From Phycisphaerae bacterium (GTDB lineage: Bacteria > Planctomycetota > Phycisphaerae > JAJVII01): 64,000 nucleotides of DNA. Shown here in pieces: positions 32,874-41,851 of the stretch. Below the pieces are notes generated by a model. It worked only from the letters and a program-made list of their open reading frames with translations. It was not told the DNA's origin and did no database searches. The first letter of the stretch is position 1. The number at the start of each line of letters is the position of its first letter. Location: positions 35,981-99,980 of the forward strand of contig JAJVII010000047.1 in assembly GCA_022072085.1 (NCBI GenBank). Direction: 5' to 3'. The position numbers were made by a program, and so were the translations under genes.

Positions 32874-33716
32874 TCAGCCGATGGCCTGGAGATGGCGGAC
32901 AAACTCGTCGATGATCCAGTCGGGGGTCGAGGCGCCGGCGGTGACGCCTGCGGCCGTCTTGCCTGCGACCATCTCGGGGCGAAAATCCTTGACGGTTTCG
33001 AGGTGGTGGGTGTCCACGCCGGCATCGCGGCAAATCTCGGCCAGCCGGTTGGTGTTGCTGCTGTGGTAGCCGCCCAGGACGAACATCACGTCCACCTTCG
33101 CGCAGAGGTCCTGCACGGCGTCCTGCCGCTCCTTGGTGGCGTTGCAGATGGTATTGACGACCTTCAGTTCGCTGTAACCGCGGGCGGTGATCAGGCCGAC
33201 CATCTGGCCGAAATGCTCAACGGTGTGCGTCGTCTGGCTGATGATGCCGAGCTTTCCGCGGCGGGGGAGCTTGGCCATGTCCTCGGGCGAGTTGACGCAG
33301 ATGATGTCCGGGGCGTAGCCGAGCACGCCGCGGACCTCGGGGTGCTCGGGGTCGCCGACGATGACCACGCGGTAGCCCTCGGCGTGGAGTTGGGCGGCGA
33401 TGTTCTGGGCCCGCTTGACCAGGATGCAGGTCGCGTCCACGACGTTCAGTCCGCGGGCGGTCGCGTCCTCGATGACCCCGGGCGAGACCCCGTGACTGCG
33501 GATGACGACCGTTCCGCCGGCGGTCTGGTCGAGCGAATCGACGGTCCGCAGGCCGGCTTCGCCCAGCCGCTCGACGACCTGTTTGTTGTGGATGACCGGC
33601 CCCAGCGTGTAGACCGAGCCGGAGGCCGGCTGCGTGCGTGCGGTCCGCTCAGCCAGTTCGATGGCGTCGCGGACGCCGAAGCAGAAGCCGTATTTCTCAG
33701 CCAGCAGGATCTTCAT
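32874..33716 (-). CDS. ispH: 4-hydroxy-3-methylbut-2-enyl diphosphate reductase
   Basis: 280 aa, last enzyme of the MEP isoprenoid pathway, producing IPP and DMAPP. The three cluster-binding cysteines are Cys12 (GFCFGVRDAI), Cys97 (VVDATCILVK) and Cys191 (VVNTICNATKERQ); the substrate-binding HPEVRG, SQTTHT and GGYHSSNTNRL blocks are present. AAAGGC stands about 8 bases before ATG 33716. The gene is transcribed toward the GT39 gene from the same strand but with a 157-bp gap upstream to the next feature. Confidence 0.97.
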   Translation of the reverse strand: MKILLAEKYGFCFGVRDAIELAERTARTQPASGSVYTLGPVIHNKQVVERLGEAGLRTVDSLDQTAGGTVVIRSHGVSPGVIEDATARGLNVVDATCILVKRAQNIAAQLHAEGYRVVIVGDPEHPEVRGVLGYAPDIICVNSPEDMAKLPRRGKLGIISQTTHTVEHFGQMVGLITARGYSELKVVNTICNATKERQDAVQDLCAKVDVMFVLGGYHSSNTNRLAEICRDAGVDTHHLETVKDFRPEMVAGKTAAGVTAGASTPDWIIDEFVRHLQAIG

Positions 33717-33851
33717 TTCGGGCAGCCTTTCGCCATGCGGCGGCAGGGATCAGGATCGAGCGGTGTTGCGGGAGACGGGGTGCGGATCAAGCCGATTGCT
33801 CCATGTTAGCCCGATGACGTGAGCGCGGCAAGGTTCGCTGCGCAAGGAAAG

Positions 33852-33874
33852 GGGGAGGCGTCGGCCGCCTCCCC
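33852..33874 (-). terminator. Terminator of the small lipoprotein gene
   Basis: A perfect 9-bp stem GGGGAGGCG / CGCCTCCCC with a 5-base loop, followed on the minus strand by CTTTCCTTG; it begins 31 bp after the stop at 33906. Confidence 0.75.
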
Positions 33875-33905
33875 GCATCCTGGCATCGTCATTCAGACGC
33901 CGTCG

Positions 33906-34220
33906 CTAGAGACTCTTGATGGCGTCCTGAAGGGCCTTGAGCTTGGCCTCGGCGTCCTTCTTCAACTCCTGGAACTTGGCGTCGTCGAGGTCCTTGAGCT
34001 TGTCAACGGCCTCGCGGGCGGTCTTGACGGCCGACTCAGCCGCAGTTGCCGCAGCCTTCTTGATCGGGTTGTCCGACTTCTTGGCCTCGTCGATCTTGGA
34101 CTGGGCGCTGTCCAGGGTCTTGTTGGAGTCCTTGACGAACTGGTCCTTTTCGCTGCTCTTGCAGCCGCTCACGCACAGGGCCACGAGCATCGCCATCACG
34201 GTAAGCCCCAGAACTCTCAT
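33906..34220 (-). CDS. Small helical lipoprotein
   Basis: 104 aa. A lipoprotein signal ends in VSGC (lipidated Cys20), and the remaining 84 residues are Lys/Ala/Asp-rich and helical, with coiled-coil periodicity (KDSNKTLDSAQSKIDEAKKS, ...DKLKDLDDAKFQELKKDAEA). No Pfam-like family recognised; the composition resembles small envelope-spanning or Lpp-type helical lipoproteins, without implying homology. AAGGAGA is 7 bases before ATG 34220. It has its own terminator. A second small helical lipoprotein lies 130 bp upstream. Confidence 0.8.
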   Translation of the reverse strand: MRVLGLTVMAMLVALCVSGCKSSEKDQFVKDSNKTLDSAQSKIDEAKKSDNPIKKAAATAAESAVKTAREAVDKLKDLDDAKFQELKKDAEAKLKALQDAIKSL

Positions 34221-34350
34221 GCGAAGTCTCCTTCAGGTTGATGAGAAACAGAAGTGCAACTTGCCGCAAACAGACGGGTCAGGGAACGCCCCCGACTATC
34301 GAACGGTAAGCCCGCATACAGTGAAAGTCAAATCCGGATCGCGCAGCCGG

Positions 34351-34749
34351 TCAGCCGGACCAGTCGCCTGCGAAGGGGTCGGGGCCGGACGTGGGAGTCG
34401 CGGCCGGGTTGGCGGCGTTCGTCTCGGCCGCGGCGATAGCCTTATCGAGTTTATCCAGCGCCTTCTTGAGGCTGTCGCTGAGCGTCTGGCGGACCTCGGC
34501 CGTGCTGGCCGACTTCAACTGCGTCAGGAATTCGTCGATTGCAGACAGCCAGACTCTCAGCTTGTGGACCTGCCGGTTCAGTCGCTCGCGGGCCGGGCCG
34601 GTCACGGACTCGACCTTTGCCGCCAGCGCCTCAACGCGGGTCCGGTCGGCCTGGATGCGGTCGGCGAAGGCCTTCTCCTGCTTAGCCTTGGACGAGCAGC
34701 CGGCCAGCAGCACGAGTGGCAGCGCGATAGCGATCAGGGCCGTTCGCAT
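34351..34749 (-). CDS. Small helical lipoprotein
   Basis: 132 aa. The lipobox is LLAGC (Cys18). The mature part is almost wholly helical (ARERLNRQVHKLRVWLSAID...) with a Pro/Thr-rich end (PAATPTSGPDPFAGDWSG). Function unknown. GAGGA stands 5-6 bases before ATG 34749, and the gene starts only 7 bp after the plsC stop, so it belongs to the cmk-plsC transcript. Confidence 0.78.
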   Translation of the reverse strand: MRTALIAIALPLVLLAGCSSKAKQEKAFADRIQADRTRVEALAAKVESVTGPARERLNRQVHKLRVWLSAIDEFLTQLKSASTAEVRQTLSDSLKKALDKLDKAIAAAETNAANPAATPTSGPDPFAGDWSG

Positions 34750-34756
34750 GGTGTCC

Positions 34757-35446
34757 TCAATATCGTCGTCGATGGTCGCGCAGGGCGGCCAGGTCGGCCA
34801 TCAGGGCGGTGATTCTGGACTGCAATTCACTGGCCAACGCGGCGTCGTCCATGTCGGCGACCTCGCCGGGCTGCATGGGCGGCCCGAACTTCACGTGGAT
34901 TTCCCCGCCGCGCGGCAGCAGGCTCCCACGCGGCCAGGCGTCGGAGGCGCCGCAGATGGCGACGGGCATGACGGGGACGGCGGCCTTGCGGGCCATCATG
35001 GCCACGCCGGGCTGGATCGGCCCCATCCGCGCGGACCGCGACCGCGTGCCCTCTGGGAAGATTAGTACGGCGCGCCCGTCACGCAGGCGGCGGAGGGTCT
35101 CCTTGATCGCCGAGATGTCTGCTTGCCCGCGGCGGACGGGGAACGCGCCGAGCGAACGGATGATCGCCCCGAACGGTCCGCGAAACAGCGTATCGCGGGC
35201 GAGGTAGCTGCAATGCCGCGGCAAGGGCAGCGTCGCCAGGAACGGGTCGAAGAAGCTCTGGTGATTGCTCACCAGCAGCAGGCCGCCTTCCTTGGGGACG
35301 AGGCGGCGGCCCCAGCAGCGGTAGCGATAGCCCAGCGTCATCGTCCAGAAGAAGGCCTGCTGCCAGGCCCGCCAGTAGGCGCGATAAAGCAAGCCCACCG
35401 GATCGCGGCGGCGGTGCGAGGGCACGGGCTGGTCGCGTCGGGTCAC
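34757..35446 (-). CDS. 1-acyl-sn-glycerol-3-phosphate acyltransferase (PlsC family)
   Basis: 229 aa. Acyltransferase motif I is NHQSFFD (HX4D, catalytic His-Asp), followed by ARDTLFRGPFGAIIRSLGAFPVRRG (motif II) and FPEGTRS (motif III). The enzyme acylates lysophosphatidic acid or a related lipid at the inner membrane. The start is GTG 35446, overlapping the cmk stop (GTGA), a coupling also seen as cmk-plsC neighbours in other bacteria. No alternative ATG is near. Confidence 0.9.
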   Translation of the reverse strand: MTRRDQPVPSHRRRDPVGLLYRAYWRAWQQAFFWTMTLGYRYRCWGRRLVPKEGGLLLVSNHQSFFDPFLATLPLPRHCSYLARDTLFRGPFGAIIRSLGAFPVRRGQADISAIKETLRRLRDGRAVLIFPEGTRSRSARMGPIQPGVAMMARKAAVPVMPVAICGASDAWPRGSLLPRGGEIHVKFGPPMQPGEVADMDDAALASELQSRITALMADLAALRDHRRRY

Positions 35447-36135
35447 CGGGGCCGCTTCTCCCGGACGCGGTCGGCCAGCCAGTCGACCACCGCGTCGATA
35501 TCCATGCCCGAGGTGTCGAGCACCTGGGCGTTGTCGGGCACGATCAGCGGGGCGACAGCGCGGCTGCGGTCGGCGCCGTCGCGGGTGACGATCTGGTGGA
35601 GCACCTGCTCGTAGGTGATGGTTTCGCCGTCGGCGGCCATCTCCTGGTGACGGCGGCGGGCGCGGACTTCCGGGCTGGCGTCCAGGAAGAACTTCGCGTC
35701 GGCGTCGGGGAAGACGACCGAACCCTGGTCGCGGCCTTCGCTGACGACGCCGCCGATGGCGCGGACCAGTTCGGCGCCGATCCGCCGCTGGTGGGCGACC
35801 AGTTCGTTTCGCACGCCGGGGACCGGGGCGACGCGGCTGGTCTTCTCGCTGACCTCGGCTGAGCGGATGTCGCGGGTGACTTCCAGGCCGTCGAGGAACA
35901 CGCGGGTCTGGCCGCCGTCGCCGGGGCGGCCGCAGTCGAGGCCGATGTCAATGTCGCGGACGAGGTCGGCCAGCGCCTGGTGGTCGGCCAGGTCGATGCG
36001 GCGGCGGATGGCGGCGAGCGTCGCGGCGCGATACATGGCGCCGGTGTCGAGATAGGCGATGCCGAGCCGCTCGGCCAGCCGCCGGGCGGCGGTGGACTTG
36101 CCCGAGCCTGCCGGTCCGTCGATGGTCACGATCAT
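35443..36135 (-). CDS. cmk: Cytidylate kinase
   Basis: 230 aa. Phosphorylates CMP and dCMP. The P-loop is IDGPAGSGKSTAARRLAERLG, followed by YLDTGAMYRA and the EGRDQGSVVFPDADAKFFLDASPEVRARRR block of the NMP-binding and lid regions. EGRDQG replaces the more common EGRDIG. The start at 36135 (MIVTIDGP) has GGAG 8 bases upstream; a perfect TATAAT (36175-36170, minus strand) about 35 bp upstream is the probable -10. It is co-transcribed with plsC (GTGA overlap) and the lipoprotein gene. Confidence 0.95.
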   Translation of the reverse strand: MIVTIDGPAGSGKSTAARRLAERLGIAYLDTGAMYRAATLAAIRRRIDLADHQALADLVRDIDIGLDCGRPGDGGQTRVFLDGLEVTRDIRSAEVSEKTSRVAPVPGVRNELVAHQRRIGAELVRAIGGVVSEGRDQGSVVFPDADAKFFLDASPEVRARRRHQEMAADGETITYEQVLHQIVTRDGADRSRAVAPLIVPDNAQVLDTSGMDIDAVVDWLADRVREKRPR

Positions 36136-36218
36136 CAGGCGTCTCCGCGGTCTGGGGAATCGGGCAGCCATTATAGAGAGAGGGCGGCTGATGAGAAAGC
36201 GGCAGTCAGCGAATTGCG

Positions 36219-36246
36219 TTGAAGCCCCGGGCTGGAGACTTATAAT
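36219..36246 (+). promoter_or_regulatory. Promoter of the 36353 lipoprotein gene
   Basis: TTGAAG (36219-36224), 16-base spacer, perfect TATAAT (36241-36246). It is back-to-back with the cmk -10 box at 36175-36170. Confidence 0.55.
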
Positions 36247-36352
36247 CAGGGACTGATCGCCCCGGGCCGGGGCGGTCTTCGAGCGATCCGGGACCGACGC
36301 AACGGGTTTAGCCCGTAGCCCGGGATCGATGACCCCAAGGAGCATCACGCCA

Positions 36353-37468
36353 ATGACCCGACTGACGACTCGAATGCTCGTGCTCGCGCTGGTCCTGGGC
36401 GGGACCCTGTCCGGCTGCAAGAAGGACGAGCAGCCCGTCAACAAGCCGGCTGACAAGACCTCCGACGCCAAGACGCCCGGCGGCGAGCAGCGTCTGGGCA
36501 GCAACGGCGGCGAGGAGCCGATCGGCCCGGGCGAGACCGGCAATGCGATCGACCAGAAAGACGATCCCGACCTGGCCGGCATCTTCCCGCGCAGCGGGCA
36601 GGTCGGCACGTGGAACAAGGTGACGCAGGCGAGCAAGTACACCGGCCAGGCCATCACCGAGGTGCAGTCCGCCGACGTTCTGCCGATTCTTCAGGACTAC
36701 GGAGTGGACTGGGTGGCGGCGACGCAGTATCAGCTCGGCAACGACCAGGAGCAGCGGCTGATCGTGCTGCTGTTTCACTGCGACAACTCGGCTGACGCCT
36801 ACGGGCTGATGTCGATCAGTTCGTCGATCCCGGCGACGCTGAGCGAGCAGCTCGGCCAGGAGACGCGGCTGTTCGACCAGGCGGTCGGGCTGAGCATCTG
36901 GACGGGCGACTACTGCCTGCGGGTCTACTCGCCGAAGCGTCAGCCGCCGACGTTCAGGCCGGAGATGGTCGCGATGGCTCGCCAGATCGTCAGGAACCTG
37001 CCGGGCACGTCCGGCAAGCTGCCGCCGGACCTGGTGCGGATGCTGCCCAATGACGGGCTGCTGGAAGGCCGCGTTCACTATCTCCGCGGCGGCGATTCGC
37101 TGAGCTACCAGTATGTTCAGCAGATCGGCATGCTTGAGAGCTTCAGCAAGGTGCTGCGGATGGGCCGCAACGACACGGTCGTCGTGGCTGCCTATCGTAC
37201 GCCCGGGCTCCCCGACGAGCCGACCATGATCTTCGTCGTCCGCTACAGCAACGCCGCCGACGCCGAAGCTGCACAGCAGCGGCTGGCGACACTGGACCCG
37301 GGGACCGAAATCGGCCGAGAGGTCGTGCCCTATGACCGGGCGGTGGGCCTGTACGTGATCGGCACGCTGACCGGCGGGCCCTACAGCCGCCTGGATAAGA
37401 CCGCGACGGTCGATACCGTGAACGATATGCCGGTGTTCCCCACGCTGGCCCGGAAGCTTAACCACTGA
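36353..37468 (+). CDS. Lipoprotein, DUF6599-like
   Basis: 371 aa. Lipoprotein signal ending LSGC (Cys22), a Lys/Asp/Gly-rich linker of about 60 residues, then two similar-looking alpha/beta halves: FPRSGQVGTWNKVTQASKYTGQAI with SADAYGLMSISS, and YLRGGDSLSYQYVQQIGMLESF with ADAEAAQQRLATL. The first pattern resembles DUF6599 proteins, which have no known function (similarity judged by eye). AAGGAG is 10 bases before ATG 36353. It ends at a strong terminator shared with clpC. Confidence 0.7.
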   Translation: MTRLTTRMLVLALVLGGTLSGCKKDEQPVNKPADKTSDAKTPGGEQRLGSNGGEEPIGPGETGNAIDQKDDPDLAGIFPRSGQVGTWNKVTQASKYTGQAITEVQSADVLPILQDYGVDWVAATQYQLGNDQEQRLIVLLFHCDNSADAYGLMSISSSIPATLSEQLGQETRLFDQAVGLSIWTGDYCLRVYSPKRQPPTFRPEMVAMARQIVRNLPGTSGKLPPDLVRMLPNDGLLEGRVHYLRGGDSLSYQYVQQIGMLESFSKVLRMGRNDTVVVAAYRTPGLPDEPTMIFVVRYSNAADAEAAQQRLATLDPGTEIGREVVPYDRAVGLYVIGTLTGGPYSRLDKTATVDTVNDMPVFPTLARKLNH

Positions 37469-37500
37469 CGCAGCCGACGGCATGCGGGCGCGAAATGAAA

Positions 37501-37536
37501 GAAGCCCCGGGACTGCGATCCCGGGGCTTCTTGTTT
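37501..37536. terminator. Bidirectional terminator between the lipoprotein gene and clpC
   Basis: A perfect 12-bp stem GAAGCCCCGGGA / TCCCGGGGCTTC with a 6-base loop and TTGTTT on the plus side; AAAGAAG on the left gives a T-run for clpC on the minus side. Confidence 0.85.
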
Positions 37537-37553
37537 GCGCGCTGGCCGGGCGG

Positions 37554-40073
37554 CTACGTCGCGTCGGCTACTTCGGCGACGGTCTCGGACCCGTCGGCGC
37601 CTTTGGCGACCTTGATGCCTTCGAAGAAGAGATGGTCGCTGTCGGGCTTGCGTGTGACCACGACCTTGTCGCACTCGGCGTACTCTTGCCGGAGGATGGC
37701 CTCGGAGATCGGGTCCTCGATGTTCTGTTCGATGGCCCGGCGGAGCGGGCGGGCGCCGAAGTCAGGGTTATAGCCCTTGTCGATCAGGAAGTCCTTGGCC
37801 TCGGGCGTCAGTTCGAGCTGAAGGCCGTGGTCGGTGAGCCGGTCACGGACCTTGCGCAGCTCGTATTCGATGATGTTCACCAGGTCGTCCCGGGTCAGGT
37901 TGCGGAAGACGATGATGTCGTCCACGCGGTTGATGAACTCCGGCCGGAAGTGCCGCTCGACTTCCTTCTGGAGCATCTCCTTCATCTTCTGATAGTCGGC
38001 CTCCGCGCTGCGCTTGGCAAATCCGAAGCCGCCCTGGTTCTTGATCAGCTCGGCGCCGATGTTGCTGGTCAGGATCAGGATCGTGTTGCGGAAGTCGATA
38101 TGGCGGCCGAAACTGTCGGTCAGGCGGCCTTCCTCCATGATCTGGAGCAGCATGTTGAAGACGTCGGGGTGAGCCTTCTCGATCTCGTCCAGCAGCACGA
38201 CGGCATAGGGCCGGCGGCGGATGCGCTCGGTGAGCTGGCCGCCCTCCTCGTAGCCGACGTAGCCGGGCGGAGCGCCGATCAGTCGGCTGACGTTGTGCTT
38301 CTCCATGTATTCGCTCATATCGATGTGAACGAGCGAGTCGGCGTTGCCGAACATGAACTCGGCCAGTGCCTTGGCCAGCAAAGTCTTGCCCACGCCGCTG
38401 GGGCCCACGAAGATGAAGCTGCCCATCGGACGCTTGGGGTCCTTCAGGCCGCTGCGGCTGCGGCGGATCGACCGGGCGATCGCGCTGATCGCGTCCTCCT
38501 GGCTGACCACCGTCTTATGCAGTTCCTTCTCCAGTTCCAGCAGACGCTGGGCCTCTTCCTTCTCCAGCCGCGTCAGGGGCACGCCGGTCATCTTGCTGAC
38601 GACCTCGGCGATCACCTCGTCGTCGACGATCCCCTCGACTTCCTTCGCCGATTCCTGCCACTCGCGCTGTACGTTCTCCTTCTTCAGCCGCAGCGATTCG
38701 ATCTGGTCACGCAGCTCCGCCGCCCGCTCGTAGTCGGTTTCCTTGACCGCCTCGTCCTTCTCGGACGACAACTTCTGGATGTGCTCCTCGACCTCGGCCA
38801 GGCTTGGCGGCTTGGTCGTGCTCTTGAGGCGGATGCGGGCGCCGGCTTCGTCGATCACGTCGATGCTCTTGTCCGGCTGGACGCGGCCGGGGATGTAGCG
38901 GCTGCTCAGTTCGACCGCCTGCTCCAGCGCCGAGTCGGTGATCTGGACGCGATGGTGGGCCTCGTAGCGGTCGCGCAGGCCCTTGAGGATCGCCAGCGTC
39001 TCGGTCGGCGTGGGCGGATCGACGATGATCGTCTGGAACCGCCGCTCCAGGGCGCCGTCCTTTTCGATGTACTTGCGATACTCGTCCAGCGTGGTCGCGC
39101 CGATGCACTGGATTTCGCCGCGGGACAAGGCCGGCTTGAGCACGTTGGAGGCGTCGATGGCGCCCTCGGCCCCGCCGGCGCCCACCAGCGTGTGCAACTC
39201 GTCGATGAAGAGGATCACGTTGCGGGCCCGGCGGACTTCGTTCATCACGGCCTTGATCCGTTCCTCGAACTGCCCGCGATACTTGGTCCCGGCGACCATC
39301 ATCGCCAGGTCCAGCACCACGATCCGCCGCTCAGCCAGCAGGTCCGGTACGTCGTTGCCGATGATCTTCTGCGCCAGCCCCTCGACGATGGCCGTCTTGC
39401 CCACGCCGGCTTCGCCCAGGAGCACGGGGTTGTTCTTCGTGCGGCGGCAGAGAACCTGGATCACGCGCTCGATCTCGTTGACTCGGCCGATGACCGGGTC
39501 CAGCTGCCCCTCCTTGGCCAGCTCGGTCAGATCGCGGCCGAAGCTGTCCAGTGCAGGGGTCTTGCTGCGTCCGGCCTTGCCGCGGGGCTGATCGCCCTGG
39601 CCGGCGGTCGCGGGGTCTTCCTGGCCCTCGACCGACGCCCCCAGCAGATTGAGGACCTCCTCGCGAACGTCCTCGAGCTTGAGGCCGAGGTTCATCAGCA
39701 CCTGGGCCGCCACGCCGTCGTGTTCGCGGAGCAGGCCCAGCAGCAGGTGTTCGGTGCCGACGTAATTGTGGTTGAGGTTGCGGGCTTCCTCGATGGCATA
39801 CTCGATGACCTTCTTGGCCCGCGGGGTCTGGGGCAGCTTGCCCATCTGGACGGTCTCGGGGCCCTGCTTGACGAGCTTCTCGACCTCCAGGCGGACCTTG
39901 CGCAGATCGACGTCCAGGTTCTTGAGCACGGTGGCCCCGACGCCGCTTCCTTCCTTCACCAGGCCCAGCAGAATGTGCTCGGTGCCGATGTACTCATGGT
40001 TGAAACGCTGGGCCTCCTGGTTGGCCAACGCCATCACCTTGCGGGCACGATCCGTAAAGCGTTCAAATGGCAT
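37554..40073 (-). CDS. clpC: ATP-dependent Clp protease ATP-binding subunit ClpC
   Basis: 839 aa Hsp100 unfoldase, partner of ClpP. Two N-terminal Clp repeats (about 1-150), AAA+ 1 with Walker [14 protein letters not shown] near residue 217, a UVR motif (about 425-460: [21 protein letters not shown]) that distinguishes ClpC from ClpA/ClpB, AAA+ 2 with [14 protein letters not shown] near 557, and a C-terminal D2-small domain. The middle domain is short, as in ClpC. AGGAG is 7 bases before ATG 40073. No mcsA/mcsB or clpP lies nearby. Confidence 0.96.
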   Translation of the reverse strand: MPFERFTDRARKVMALANQEAQRFNHEYIGTEHILLGLVKEGSGVGATVLKNLDVDLRKVRLEVEKLVKQGPETVQMGKLPQTPRAKKVIEYAIEEARNLNHNYVGTEHLLLGLLREHDGVAAQVLMNLGLKLEDVREEVLNLLGASVEGQEDPATAGQGDQPRGKAGRSKTPALDSFGRDLTELAKEGQLDPVIGRVNEIERVIQVLCRRTKNNPVLLGEAGVGKTAIVEGLAQKIIGNDVPDLLAERRIVVLDLAMMVAGTKYRGQFEERIKAVMNEVRRARNVILFIDELHTLVGAGGAEGAIDASNVLKPALSRGEIQCIGATTLDEYRKYIEKDGALERRFQTIIVDPPTPTETLAILKGLRDRYEAHHRVQITDSALEQAVELSSRYIPGRVQPDKSIDVIDEAGARIRLKSTTKPPSLAEVEEHIQKLSSEKDEAVKETDYERAAELRDQIESLRLKKENVQREWQESAKEVEGIVDDEVIAEVVSKMTGVPLTRLEKEEAQRLLELEKELHKTVVSQEDAISAIARSIRRSRSGLKDPKRPMGSFIFVGPSGVGKTLLAKALAEFMFGNADSLVHIDMSEYMEKHNVSRLIGAPPGYVGYEEGGQLTERIRRRPYAVVLLDEIEKAHPDVFNMLLQIMEEGRLTDSFGRHIDFRNTILILTSNIGAELIKNQGGFGFAKRSAEADYQKMKEMLQKEVERHFRPEFINRVDDIIVFRNLTRDDLVNIIEYELRKVRDRLTDHGLQLELTPEAKDFLIDKGYNPDFGARPLRRAIEQNIEDPISEAILRQEYAECDKVVVTRKPDSDHLFFEGIKVAKGADGSETVAEVADAT

Positions 40074-40250
40074 CGCTTACTCCTGCCGGCGGACCGGCGA
40101 CTCATCGCCCACGGTCCGCGCCGGGGTCTATGTTGCTCTCTCGCCGTAGGTGAGTATCGGCTCACTCCGCCCCCTGGGCTTAGCATTCGCCCGACAACCT
40201 ATTCTAGCGGCTGCCGCGCCCTGCGTCTACGCCGACGGCCCGTTGCCCCG

Positions 40251-40256
40251 TATAAT
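40251..40256 (+). promoter_or_regulatory. Leaderless-type -10 box of the RluA-family gene
   Basis: A perfect TATAAT six bases before ATG 40263, with no Shine-Dalgarno between them. No good -35 hexamer is visible at the usual distance. Confidence 0.5.
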
Positions 40257-40262
40257 GCCCGA

Positions 40263-41117
40263 ATGGATCAGCCCCCGCTCACCGTTGCCCAGTGGCTTCG
40301 CAGCCAGTTTCCCGACGCGAAAATGAACACTCTGCGCCAGATGGTGCAGGACAAACGCGTCCTGCTCAACGGGCAGGCCGTGCGCTCGCTCAAGCAGGCC
40401 GTAGGGCCCGGCGACCAGATCGCCCTCGGCAGCGCCGCCCACCAGGTCCGCAACCTCGACGAGGGGCTGCGGATTCTGTACCAGGACGCGGACCTGATCG
40501 TCGTCGACAAGCCGCCGGGCCTGCTCTCCAGCACGCATGCCCAGGAGAAACGGCCGACCGCCGTCGCGATCCTCCAGGCCTACGTCCGGACGCGGCACAA
40601 GCACGCGGCCATCCTGCGGATTCACCGCCTGGACAAGGACGCCTCGGGCCTGCTGGTCTTCGCCCGCACGCCTGAAGCCTACGACGCCCTCAAGGGCCAG
40701 TTCCACGAGCACACCATCACGCGCCAGTATATCGTCGTCGTGCATGGCCGCTTCGACCACGCCGCCGGCCGGCTTGAGAACCTGCTGGTCGAGGGCCACC
40801 GCGGCTACGTCCGCACGACCGACGACCCAGCCAAGGGGCGTCCGGCCCGGCTGGATTACGAGGTGCTCCGCCAGTCAGCCGATCGGGCCCTGCTCCGCTG
40901 CACGCTTCATACAGGCCGAAAGCACCAGATTCGCGTGCAGTTCAGGGCCGCGGGGCACGCGGTCTGCGGCGACGCGTTTTACGGCCAGGCCGACGAGCCG
41001 CCAGGCCGACTCGCACTGCACGCCACGCACCTGGCATTCGACCATCCGCGGACGGGCCAGCGAATGTCCTTCGACAACCCGCCGCCAAGGTCGTTCGCTG
41101 AGATGTTCGGGAAGTAG
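40263..41117 (+). CDS. RluA-family RNA pseudouridine synthase
   Basis: 284 aa. An N-terminal S4-like RNA-binding part (about 1-60, MNTLRQMVQDKRVLLNGQAV) is followed by the synthase domain with the catalytic motif RIHRLDKDASGLLVFA (Asp in HRLDKD) and the RKHQIRVQFRAAGHAVCGDAFYG block. Target rRNA position not inferable. ATG 40263 is six bases after a TATAAT and has no ribosome site, so a leaderless mRNA is likely. The frame stays open far upstream across clpC, which is only an antisense artefact. The pairing with clpC is divergent. Confidence 0.9.
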   Translation: MDQPPLTVAQWLRSQFPDAKMNTLRQMVQDKRVLLNGQAVRSLKQAVGPGDQIALGSAAHQVRNLDEGLRILYQDADLIVVDKPPGLLSSTHAQEKRPTAVAILQAYVRTRHKHAAILRIHRLDKDASGLLVFARTPEAYDALKGQFHEHTITRQYIVVVHGRFDHAAGRLENLLVEGHRGYVRTTDDPAKGRPARLDYEVLRQSADRALLRCTLHTGRKHQIRVQFRAAGHAVCGDAFYGQADEPPGRLALHATHLAFDHPRTGQRMSFDNPPPRSFAEMFGK

Positions 41118-41135
41118 GCGAACCGGGCACGTCCG

Positions 41136-41774
41136 TCAGTCAGGCGGCAGCAGGCCGACCTCGCGACCGATCTCCCACAGCCACCGGCCGCGGGCCGTGA
41201 GGCGGCGGCAGCGGGCGTAGGCCTGGCGGGCCTGGTCGTTCTTGCCGGACAACGCCAGCAGGCGGGCCTGGGTCAGGTTGCCCTCGAAGTGCTCGCGGTC
41301 AACTGCCAGCAGTCGCTCCAGTTCGATCTGGGCGGCGATCCAGTCGCCGTCGGACATGGCGACGTAAGCGGCCCGCAGCAGCGGGACAGTGCGCCCGGCA
41401 TAGTCGGCCAATTCGCCGTCGCGGGCAGCCAGCACGACCGCCAGAGCGATCTGGGCGGCGACATAGGCGAGGATGGCCCCAGCCAGCAGACCGGCGGCCC
41501 AGATGGGCCGCAACTGCGTCGGTGCGATCCACGTGAAGTAGAAGGCCGTGGTCAGGGGAAACCAGAACGCCAGTCCGATCAGCAGGCCCGTGAGCCAACG
41601 GTCGCGCAGGACTAGTCCCCCGCCCGGCAGGACGACGTTGAGCCAGCGGGCCCGGCGCACCGGCCGGGGGTCGCCGGGCTCCTCGCCGCGTGCGACGGCC
41701 AGCGTAAAGCGGTCGCCCTCGGGGAGGCGGCGGCCAAACGCTGCAACTTCATCATTGATTCTGGTGGCGCCCAT
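41136..41774 (-). CDS. Membrane protein of unknown function
   Basis: 212 aa. Two or three hydrophobic segments in the middle (LTGLLIGLAFWFPLTTAFYF about 61-80; AAGLLAGAILAYVAAQIALAVVLAA about 92-116) and a C-terminal helical half with a TPR-like spacing (DWIAAQIELERLLAVDREHFEG, then RLLALSGKNDQARQAYARCR). No family recognised. No strong ribosome site before ATG 41774. It converges with the RluA gene (18 bp apart) and is divergent from the UroD-like gene. Confidence 0.65.
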   Translation of the reverse strand: MGATRINDEVAAFGRRLPEGDRFTLAVARGEEPGDPRPVRRARWLNVVLPGGGLVLRDRWLTGLLIGLAFWFPLTTAFYFTWIAPTQLRPIWAAGLLAGAILAYVAAQIALAVVLAARDGELADYAGRTVPLLRAAYVAMSDGDWIAAQIELERLLAVDREHFEGNLTQARLLALSGKNDQARQAYARCRRLTARGRWLWEIGREVGLLPPD

Positions 41775-41851
41775 GCGATATTGCTCACTTCGTACCCGAT
41801 CTGAAGTCGAAAAGGAAGGGCCTTAATCCGGCATGCCGCAAGGGAGTCTTG

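Noticed and set aside
37482..40262. A very long plus-strand open frame running antisense through clpC into the RluA gene
   Set aside because: It is the mirror of a well-supported clpC gene in high-GC sequence; only the part from ATG 40263 shows family motifs.
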